Positions 1-5,472 of a DNA stretch of 5,472 nucleotides are shown one piece after another; the first letter of the stretch is position 1; each line of letters starts with the position of its first letter. The DNA comes from CAZVEV01 sp964625865 (GTDB lineage Bacteria > Planctomycetota > Phycisphaerae > SM23-33), in contig CAZVEV010000360.1 of the NCBI GenBank assembly GCA_964625865.1, positions 1 to 5,472 of the forward strand, read 5' to 3'. The notes below the pieces were generated by a model. It saw only the letters and a program-made list of their open reading frames with translations. It searched no databases and was not told the origin of the DNA. The position numbers and the translations under genes are program-made.

Positions 1-686
1 GCCACACCCACATCATCTCCCAGACCATCAGCGAGATATGCGAGATATGCGCCCGGATGGGCTTTGAGGTGGCTTACGGGCCTGAAGTCGAGGACGAGCA
101 CCACAACTTCATCGCTCTGAACATCCCCGACCATCACCCCGCCAGGGATCCGCTGGATAACTTCTATCTCTACCCCGGCGCGATGCTCAGGTCGCAGACG
201 TCTACCGTCCAGATCCGAGTGATGGAAAACACCCAACCGCCGGTGCGAATCATCGCCCCCGGACGCGTCTATCGCCCCGACACAGTCGACGCCACGCACT
301 CGTTCATGTTCCACCAGGTCGAGGGGCTCTACGTTGACGAGGGCGTCACGATGGCCGACCTCAAGACCACGCTCGACCAGTTCTGCAAGGCGTACTTCGG
401 GCAGGAGGTCGTGACGCGGCTTCGCCCGAGTTTCTTCCCGTTCACCGAACCGTCAGCCGAGATCGACCTGCTGTTCCATCGCGACGACGGCTCGACGCAC
501 TGGATCGAACTCGGCGGGTGCGGCATGGTGGATCCGAACGTCCTGGACGCGGTGGGCTATGACAACGAGAAGTACACCGGCTTCGCGTTCGGTCTGGGCA
601 TCGAGCGGATGGTCATGCGGAAGTACGACATCCCCGATATCCGCGTCCTGTTCGACAGCGACGTCCGCTTCCTGAAGCAATTCTAA
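1..686 (+). CDS. pheS: Phenylalanine--tRNA ligase alpha subunit, 5'-truncated by window edge
   Basis: PheS pairs with PheT in the cytoplasm to charge tRNA-Phe with phenylalanine. The frame is open from base 3 (HTHIISQT) to TAA at 684-686, giving about 227 visible residues of a protein usually near 340. The N-terminal coiled-coil tRNA-binding arm is outside the window. The class II catalytic core is intact: the GPEVEDEHHNF segment, motif 2 around PGRVYRPDTVDATHS and FHQVEG (about 267-326), the phenylalanine-pocket loop SFFPFTEPS (429-455), the GCGMVDPNVL segment, and motif 3 GFAFGLGIERM (about 579-611). The Ala of GFAFG, which sets pocket size in characterised enzymes, is present. The protein ends in the family-typical RFLKQF. 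The ATG at 57 is internal, because conserved residues precede it. pheT does not follow; the next gene, dprA, is convergent. Identity is very secure. Confidence 0.98.
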   Translation, partial: HTHIISQTISEICEICARMGFEVAYGPEVEDEHHNFIALNIPDHHPARDPLDNFYLYPGAMLRSQTSTVQIRVMENTQPPVRIIAPGRVYRPDTVDATHSFMFHQVEGLYVDEGVTMADLKTTLDQFCKAYFGQEVVTRLRPSFFPFTEPSAEIDLLFHRDDGSTHWIELGGCGMVDPNVLDAVGYDNEKYTGFAFGLGIERMVMRKYDIPDIRVLFDSDVRFLKQF

Positions 687-688
687 TC

Positions 689-721
689 AATTCTAGATTC
701 TGGATTTACGATTTTAGATTT
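689..721 (+). repeat. Left array of AT-rich 7-base repeats
   Basis: Read on the + strand, the bases fall into a period of seven: AATTCTA (689-695), GATTCTG (696-702), GATTTAC (703-709), GATTTTA (710-716) and a partial GATTT (717-721). The array begins three bases after the pheS stop codon. The pheS end itself (CAATTCTAA, 678-686) resembles a unit, so CAATTCTA occurs at 678-685 and again at 688-695. The AT-rich composition contrasts sharply with the GC-rich flanks. The same unit family occurs in reverse orientation at 805-836. Seen directly; function unknown. Confidence 0.85.
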
Positions 722-804
722 GTAGCGATGCAGCTTGCTTCTTGGCGTCTTCCAGCAAACGCGCCCTCACCCGCGCCGGATCGCGCATTCCCCGTCGTCT
801 CCCC

Positions 805-836
805 AATCGTAAATCGTAAATCTAAAATCTAAAATC
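805..836 (-). repeat. Right array of AT-rich 7-base repeats, inverted relative to the left array
   Basis: Read on the - strand from 836 downward, the units are GATTTTA, GATTTTA, GATTTAC, GATTTAC and a partial GATT. They are the same words as in the left array but in opposite orientation, so both arrays read inward toward the core 722-804. Perfect pairings include 710-721 with 818-829 (12 bp), and 703-713 with 805-815 or with 812-822 (11 bp). The first unit overlaps dprA: its TAG is the dprA stop codon (829-831). An RNA across the region could fold into a long stem, possibly helping convergent termination, but the loop of about 96 bases makes this uncertain. Confidence 0.85.
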
Positions 837-1959
837 CCTTTTTGCGGCGTTTGCGCGCGAAGACGTTGCCCGGACGCTGGACGACCAGGCCCTTGAGCAC
901 GAGCATTGTCATCGCCGACGCCGCGGCGCCGCTGGGGGTCTCCGTCGCACGGACAAGCTCGTCCAGGCTTCGCTCGACGGTGCCCAGTGCGGTCAGGAGC
1001 TGCTGTTCGGTCTCGGTCAGACCGGCGGGGATTGCGGCGTCGGGGGCTTCCTCGACGACCATCTTCTCGCCCATTTCGCCCAGTTGGTCGAGGATATCGT
1101 CCAGGTTCTGCACGAGCGTCACGCCGTCGCGAATCAGGGCGTTGGTGCCGTGGCTCAGCGGCGAATCGACGCGCCCGGGCAAGGCGAAGACCGCCCGGCC
1201 CTGCTCGTTGGCCTCGCGAGCGGTGATCAGCGACCCGCTGCGCCTGGCGGCCTCGACGATCAGCACGCCCAGCGACAGGCCGCTGATGATCCGGTTCCGC
1301 TTGGGGAAGTTCCGGCTCTCGACGCCCCGACCCATGGGGATCTCCGAGACGACGGCCCCGGCGTCCTCGTCGACGATGCGCCGGAACAGGTCGGCGTTTT
1401 CGGGCGGATAGAACGTGCTCAGCCCGCAGCCCATGACCGCCACCGTTCGCCCCCCCGCCGCCAGCGCCCCGCGATGGGCCGCCGTGTCGATCCCCCGCGC
1501 CCCGCCGGAGACCACCGTGAACCCCGCCCTGCCGAGCACCTGCCCGAACCGCTCGGCCTGCTCAGCCCCGTAGTGTGTGCAGCGCCGCGAGCCGACGATC
1601 CCCATCGCCACCGCATCCGTCGCCCGAAGCCGCCCGAGGGCGTAGAGCACCGGTGGCGGGTCGTGGATCGTCTTCAGCGCCGCCGGATACGCCTCGTCCT
1701 CGATGCACAGGATCGTCGCGCCGGCTTCGGCGACGGCCGCGAGTTCCGTGTCGATCAGTTCATCGGTGACCTCGCTCAGCGCCTGGACCTTCCTGGGCCC
1801 CACCCCTTCGACCTGGCGCCATCTCCCCGGCCCCGCGTCGGCCGCGGCGACCACCCCGCCAAACGTCTCGACAAGATTGCGAAACGTCACTGCCCCGATC
1901 CCCTCGGCCAGGTGCAATCGCAGATACGCCCGCACACGCTGTTGATCCGTTGGATTCAC
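829..1959 (-). CDS. dprA: DNA processing protein DprA (Smf family)
   Basis: DprA binds single-stranded DNA in the cytoplasm and loads RecA onto it during natural transformation; the family is also common in bacteria not known to be competent. The 376-residue protein is of normal length and complete. Residues 1-65 carry two helix-hairpin-helix-like turns (EGIGAVTF, VEGVGPRKV). Residues about 85-293 form the Rossmann-like DprA domain, with GIVGSRRCTHYG (120-131), SGGARGIDTAAHRGAL (151-166), RNRIISGLSLGVLIVEA (221-237), SGSLITA (241-247) and FALPG (258-262). Residues about 311-370 fit the C-terminal winged-helix domain. The start is GTG at 1957-1959, with GGGAG six bases upstream and an in-frame stop at 1978-1980, which leaves no longer option. 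The basic tail KRRKKGF ends inside an AT-rich heptamer repeat that provides the TAG stop. It is on the same strand as the large gene upstream but separated from it by 174 bases with a stem-loop, so it is probably transcribed separately. Confidence 0.97.
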   Translation of the reverse strand: MNPTDQQRVRAYLRLHLAEGIGAVTFRNLVETFGGVVAAADAGPGRWRQVEGVGPRKVQALSEVTDELIDTELAAVAEAGATILCIEDEAYPAALKTIHDPPPVLYALGRLRATDAVAMGIVGSRRCTHYGAEQAERFGQVLGRAGFTVVSGGARGIDTAAHRGALAAGGRTVAVMGCGLSTFYPPENADLFRRIVDEDAGAVVSEIPMGRGVESRNFPKRNRIISGLSLGVLIVEAARRSGSLITAREANEQGRAVFALPGRVDSPLSHGTNALIRDGVTLVQNLDDILDQLGEMGEKMVVEEAPDAAIPAGLTETEQQLLTALGTVERSLDELVRATETPSGAAASAMTMLVLKGLVVQRPGNVFARKRRKKGF

Positions 1960-1965
1960 CGTCCG

Positions 1966-1970
1966 CTCCC
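1966..1970 (-). promoter_or_regulatory. Ribosome binding site of dprA
   Basis: GGGAG on the - strand lies six bases before the GTG start codon of dprA, a normal Shine-Dalgarno spacing. It supports the GTG start, and an in-frame TAG at 1978-1980 excludes any start further upstream. It falls inside the possible 27-codon frame at 1956-2039, so translation of that frame would pass over this site. Confidence 0.65.
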
Positions 1971-2038
1971 AGTCCGTCTACCCGTGATGGAGAGCAGTCT
2001 ACCGACGACACTCGCCCCGATCAAGGCCACCCCGACCA

Positions 2039-2089
2039 TGCTCTACACAGCTTTACGCCTTCCGGTGTAAGGAAAAGCTGTGTAAAGCA
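2039..2089. repeat. Strong stem-loop (inverted repeat) between the HzsA-related gene and dprA
   Basis: The 11-base arm TACACAGCTTT (2044-2054) pairs perfectly with AAAGCTGTGTA (2074-2084). Outside one mismatch, 2039-2042 pairs with 2086-2089. Inside the loop, CCTT (2058-2061) pairs with AAGG (2069-2072) around a seven-base apex. This gives about 19 base pairs. It lies 45 bases beyond the stop codon of the upstream gene and about 80 bases before the dprA start. No T-run follows on either strand, so it is not a standard intrinsic terminator. A transcript-end stabilising hairpin, an operator for a dimeric regulator, or a 5' UTR element of dprA are all possible. The rest of 1960-2133 shows no clear promoter. 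Confidence 0.7.
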
Positions 2090-2133
2090 CCACGGGGGGC
2101 TCGGACGGGCTGTATTCCTTTCGGGTTCGACCG

Positions 2134-5100
2134 CTATCTCTGGTCCATCGGGGTCGGGCAGGTGGTGCTGATGGCGTCGGCGAAGGTCGGGACGGGGCGG
2201 AAGTTCGGGTGGTCCTTGAACTGGATGTGGCGGCGGCCCCAGTAGGACCCGTAGTAGACCCCGCTGGCGTCGACCCAGGTGGCGATCTTCGCGAAGTCGG
2301 CCAGCGGGAGCTTGAGGTCCTTGTGCTGCTTGCCCGTTCGGATGATGCTGATCAGCGGGCTCGCGTGGGAGCCGATGGTCTTCGGCGGGCTGTGCGGCGT
2401 GCCCTCCCAGTCGCTGAACTCACGGTATGTCTTGACCTTACGGATCAGATTCTCGTACGACCGGTTGAAGAAGGTCGTCCGCGTGCCGGTCAGGTCCAGC
2501 TTGCCCTTGGGCTTGGCGCCGGAATGACACTTGACGCAGTGCCTGTCCAGGACCGGCTGGACGTACGTGGGATAGTGCATCACCTGCCTGCCGGTGGTGT
2601 CGCCCGGCTGGGGGCCCGGGGCCGAGGGCGGGCGCTTCATGGCCAGGGGCAGGCTGGCCCGGTGCGGAGGCGAGTCGTTGGGCGTCTCATGACAGCCCAC
2701 GCAGGAGCGTTTCTCGCCCGGTCGATAGTTGACATACGTCCGCTCGCGCTGGACCTCCATGTAGTTGGCGTCGAGGGCCTGGAAGTAGATGTTCCGGTCG
2801 GCAGGCACGGTGAAGTGGGCCGACCCGTCGGGCTCCACGGGCACCACGCCCCACATGGCCTTGGTCGCCAGGGCCGTCCCGCCGCTGGCCAGCCGCGTGT
2901 GGCGGGTCAGCTTGCCGCGCGGATCCCAGAACCGCCTGCAATCCCAGGGGCGCGGCACCTGCTCCATCACACGGATGAACTTGACCTCGCCTCGCTTGAT
3001 GCCCTCGAGCCCGTGGTAGATGTCCTGGACGGTGCAGACGGCCAGCCCCTTGGCGGCAAGCTTCGGGTCGCGGACCGAGCGCAGCACGGGCGGGGCCTTG
3101 CGGGGCCTCAATGGCATGGGCTGCCAGCAGGACGTCTCGGGCTCGGTGTGGATCTTCGCGTGCAGGCCGGACTCGGTGAGCATGTACAGGCCGTAGGCGA
3201 CGGGATCTTTCCACGACTTGTCGGGGTTGTAAGCGACCAGGAAAACGCTCTTGCTCAGGGGAAACGGGTCCATGTAGAGGGGCCCCCGCGTGTGTCGCAC
3301 CCACTTGCCCTTAACCAGGTGGTTCCACCCGGGCTCCTGGCGGACATCGACGTGCGGGGTCATGTAGGTCATCGGCTCGCGGGTGCGGATGTTCTTGGTG
3401 GTGTCGACGCGGATGACCGTCCCGATGCCGCTCTGCGGGTAGTGCGGCGTGCCGAGCATCACGAACAGATTGCTGTATCCCGGGATCTGCCGCCCGTGGA
3501 GGAACGTCGGCGGGAACTGGATATCGTTGCCGTAGACCTCGACCGTGCCGCTGCCGTCGGGGTACATGGCCCAGAGGCACTTGACGCCGAGCTGCCCCTT
3601 GTCGACGTATTCCCACCGCGTGTAGAGCACGCGCCCGTCGGCCATCATCGAGGGGGAAAACTCGCTGACGGCGCTGTTGGTGAGCTTCTGCATGTTGGAC
3701 CCGTCGCCGTCGATGCGGTGGACGACGGTGGTCGTCAGGACGTCCGGCGCGTCGCAGAGCGTGCCGTACTCGCACCGCGTGGAAACAAAGATGATCCCGC
3801 CGTCGGGGAGGTAGCACGGGTGCATGTCGTCGGTCTGGTGGTAGTACATCCGCGCGGTCCCGCCACGGAAGGAGTTGTCATACTTCTTGATGCGGGCGGC
3901 CTCGTCGGACGGCGGGAAGGTCAGTTGGCGCACGGGCCTGCCCGGAACGCGCGTGCCGCTGGCCGGGTCGATGTCGATCTCGAACAGGCGGAAGCCTTCC
4001 TTCGGGGCCTTCTTCCAGTCGAAGGCGATCTTGGTGGCGCTGAAGTGCAGGTCGAACCGCCCGAAGATGCCGTCTTTCATCTCCGGCACGAGGTCCGTGA
4101 CCTTGCCCGTCTTCAGGTGCAGCACGCTGATGTTGCCCCCGTAGCGGCTGCACCCGTCGATGAAGTCGGTGTAGAAGTGGCTCGAGTGGAACGTCTGGCG
4201 CTTGACGAACAGAAGCTTGTCCGAGCCGAACAACGGATTGCCCGCCAGCAGGGCATCGTTTCTCAATTGGGCGACGGAGGCCTTCCAGTCTTCCAGCGTC
4301 TTGACGTCGGCCGGCCCGTCGGTCCAGGTCAGGGCCTTGGCTTCGGCGGCGTCCAGGCGGGCCAGCAGGGCTTTTCGCCTCATCTCGTCGCCGGCGTACA
4401 TCGTGGTGATCGTCGAGCGGAGTTCGGCGAGCTTGAACTCCTTGAGCCTGGCCAGCAGCTCACCGCGGCGTCGCGAAGCGAGGTACATCTCGCGGACCGC
4501 CTTGACGTCCGAAGCCGTCCTGGCACGTGCCGCGAGCTTGGCGGCCCGCTGGGCCAGGGCGGTCGGCGCGGTGGTGGCCTTGGCGTATCGCCCGGCGATC
4601 TTCGCAAGGCTGACGGCCCCACCGCCGCTCCAGATGCCGTCTTCGCGCTCCCACGCCATCTCGCGCTGCGCCGCGTTGTCCCGGAAGTCCTTCTTCAGAC
4701 GCGCCCACAGCGGCCCCGACGGATCGGCCGTCCCGGGCTGGAACATCGCATACCCGTTGCCCGTCAGTCTCAGCGCCTTGCCCGTCTTGCCCGCGACGAA
4801 CGAGCAATTGCTCGTCTTGGTCGCCGAGTTCCGCGAGCCGGAGGCATCGGAGCAATCGCCCTCGAAGGGCCAGTGCAGCACGAGGCCCGCCGCGTCAGGC
4901 TTGTCCCTCGCCGCCTTGACCTGCCCGGCAGACATCGCGCGGGAGTAGACGCGCAGCTCGTCGATCAGCCCCTTGAACCGCCCCCCAAAATCGCCCGCCG
5001 TGTGCCCCACCTTGAACATCCAGCCCTTGTGATCAGCGACAGCCTCGAGTTCATCATCGGCGCTGAGCTTGCCGTCAACGTAGATCCGCCGCCGCTCGCC

Positions 5101-5472
5101 CTTGCTCACCAGGGCCACGTGAATCCACTTGCCGCCCCTGATCCGCCTGCCGGTCTCGACCGCACCGACCCAGCCGATATCGAACGTCAGACGGCTGCCG
5201 TCGACGAACAGCGCCTTGCCGTGTTCGATCCATTTGCCGCCAGCCGGGCACCGTGAGAAGATCGTCCCCCCGCCGTCGGACTTTATCCAGGCGGTCACGG
5301 TGTACTGTCCGGTGCCGAAGTCGGGAAGCGGCGCAGGCTCGGCGGCCTTGCTCCCGCCGACCCGCGTCATCGCCTGCTGCGCCGCGAGCATCGTATCGAT
5401 CCACGTGCTCTTCTTCGCATAGGTAGTGCCCGTGCGGAAAAGGCGTCTTTTTGCGGCGGGCGGGGCCGTGGG
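2134..5472 (-). CDS. HzsA-related dihaem cytochrome c-like protein with LamG domain, N-terminus outside window
   Basis: Probably an exported haem protein distantly related to the alpha subunit of hydrazine synthase; substrate and role unknown. Numbering from the Met codon at 5389-5391: LamG/concanavalin-like domain about 24-160 (TVTAWIKS, ALFVDG, IYVDGKL, GLIDELRVYSRAMS); a LamG-like first half about 169-217 (LVLHWPFEGD, ALRLTGNGY); helical, charged linker about 225-385; beta-propeller resembling the hydrazine synthase alpha middle domain about 390-720 (HPCYLPDGGIIFVSTR, FSPSMMADGRVLYTRWEY); C-terminal region with haem c sites CVGCH (897-901; bases 2689-2703) and CVKCH (952-956; bases 2524-2538); family-like tail ATWVDASGVYYGSYWGRR. 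The frame stays open for 27 more codons to the right edge with no ATG, GTG, TTG or CTG, and that stretch (TYAKKSTWIDTMLAAQ) looks coding. Haem c attachment needs export, yet no signal peptide follows the Met at 5391, so the start lies upstream of the visible sequence. Family placement is from recognition of motifs, not a search. Confidence 0.87.
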   Translation of the reverse strand, partial: PTAPPAAKRRLFRTGTTYAKKSTWIDTMLAAQQAMTRVGGSKAAEPAPLPDFGTGQYTVTAWIKSDGGGTIFSRCPAGGKWIEHGKALFVDGSRLTFDIGWVGAVETGRRIRGGKWIHVALVSKGERRRIYVDGKLSADDELEAVADHKGWMFKVGHTAGDFGGRFKGLIDELRVYSRAMSAGQVKAARDKPDAAGLVLHWPFEGDCSDASGSRNSATKTSNCSFVAGKTGKALRLTGNGYAMFQPGTADPSGPLWARLKKDFRDNAAQREMAWEREDGIWSGGGAVSLAKIAGRYAKATTAPTALAQRAAKLAARARTASDVKAVREMYLASRRRGELLARLKEFKLAELRSTITTMYAGDEMRRKALLARLDAAEAKALTWTDGPADVKTLEDWKASVAQLRNDALLAGNPLFGSDKLLFVKRQTFHSSHFYTDFIDGCSRYGGNISVLHLKTGKVTDLVPEMKDGIFGRFDLHFSATKIAFDWKKAPKEGFRLFEIDIDPASGTRVPGRPVRQLTFPPSDEAARIKKYDNSFRGGTARMYYHQTDDMHPCYLPDGGIIFVSTRCEYGTLCDAPDVLTTTVVHRIDGDGSNMQKLTNSAVSEFSPSMMADGRVLYTRWEYVDKGQLGVKCLWAMYPDGSGTVEVYGNDIQFPPTFLHGRQIPGYSNLFVMLGTPHYPQSGIGTVIRVDTTKNIRTREPMTYMTPHVDVRQEPGWNHLVKGKWVRHTRGPLYMDPFPLSKSVFLVAYNPDKSWKDPVAYGLYMLTESGLHAKIHTEPETSCWQPMPLRPRKAPPVLRSVRDPKLAAKGLAVCTVQDIYHGLEGIKRGEVKFIRVMEQVPRPWDCRRFWDPRGKLTRHTRLASGGTALATKAMWGVVPVEPDGSAHFTVPADRNIYFQALDANYMEVQRERTYVNYRPGEKRSCVGCHETPNDSPPHRASLPLAMKRPPSAPGPQPGDTTGRQVMHYPTYVQPVLDRHCVKCHSGAKPKGKLDLTGTRTTFFNRSYENLIRKVKTYREFSDWEGTPHSPPKTIGSHASPLISIIRTGKQHKDLKLPLADFAKIATWVDASGVYYGSYWGRRHIQFKDHPNFRPVPTFADAISTTCPTPMDQR

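Noticed and set aside
735..758. TTGCT/AGCAA small hairpin in the element core
   Set aside because: Only five base pairs around a 14-base loop, as expected by chance; not listed as a structure.
818..843. Intrinsic terminator for pheS formed by the heptamer arms followed by TTTTT (839-843)
   Set aside because: The stem is AT-rich with a loop of about 96 bases, and the T-run starts about nine bases after the best stem and lies inside dprA coding sequence. A role in termination is possible, but the standard pattern is not met.
1084..2070. Long + strand frame opposite dprA
   Set aside because: Antisense to a complete, well conserved dprA. It is Arg/Pro/Asp-rich without motifs, typical of the shadow of a GC-rich gene.
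2081..2086. TTTACA on the - strand as a -35 box for dprA, reminiscent of the lac promoter
   Set aside because: No acceptable -10 hexamer at 16-18 bases; the word is part of the stem-loop arm. The best alternative (CTTACA with TGTAGA) is weak.
2209..5256. Very long open frame on the + strand opposite the HzsA-related gene
   Set aside because: It is codon-aligned antisense to a gene with clear domains and haem motifs. It stays open because the GC-rich sense gene avoids TTA, CTA and TCA codons. Its product is a low-complexity Arg/Val/Gly/Asp/His mix with no recognisable motif.
2134..5472. Genuine anammox hydrazine synthase alpha subunit (hzsA)
   Set aside because: The first CXXCH lacks the Tyr expected four residues after the His, a LamG domain is present at the N-terminal side, and no hzsB/hzsC is adjacent within the window. 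Related, but not assigned that function.

Overview
The window reads as ordinary chromosome from a GC-rich bacterium, most likely a planctomycete (PVC group). The main reason is the large protein at the right. It combines a LamG/concanavalin-like domain, a beta-propeller related to the middle part of hydrazine synthase alpha, and two CXXCH haem c sites, an architecture I know chiefly from Planctomycetota. The taxon is an inference; no rRNA or tRNA is present to test it.

Layout, left to right. (1) Bases 1-686, + strand: the 3' two thirds of pheS (phenylalanyl-tRNA synthetase alpha chain), cut by the left edge. (2) Bases 687-828: a short convergent intergenic region. It holds two arrays of AT-rich degenerate 7-base repeats in opposite orientation around a GC-rich core of about 83 bases. 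The right array runs into the end of the next gene and supplies its stop codon. (3) Bases 829-1959, - strand: complete dprA (DNA processing protein A / Smf), starting at GTG behind a good ribosome binding site. (4) Bases 1960-2133: an intergenic region with one strong stem-loop (2039-2089) and a possible 27-codon reading frame that overlaps the dprA start. (5) Bases 2134-5472, - strand: an HzsA-related, probably exported, dihaem cytochrome c-like protein. Its frame is open to the right edge, so the true start and presumed signal peptide lie outside the window.

The three genes do not form one pathway. pheS serves translation, dprA handles incoming or single-stranded DNA, and the large gene looks like an envelope redox or binding protein. 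pheT does not follow pheS. No hzsB/hzsC-like gene is next to the large gene in this window. I saw no tRNA, rRNA, CRISPR array, transposase or prophage gene. The parts most worth a second look are the heptamer-flanked element between pheS and dprA, the stem-loop and mini-frame ahead of dprA, and the domain arrangement and haem-site residues of the HzsA-related protein.
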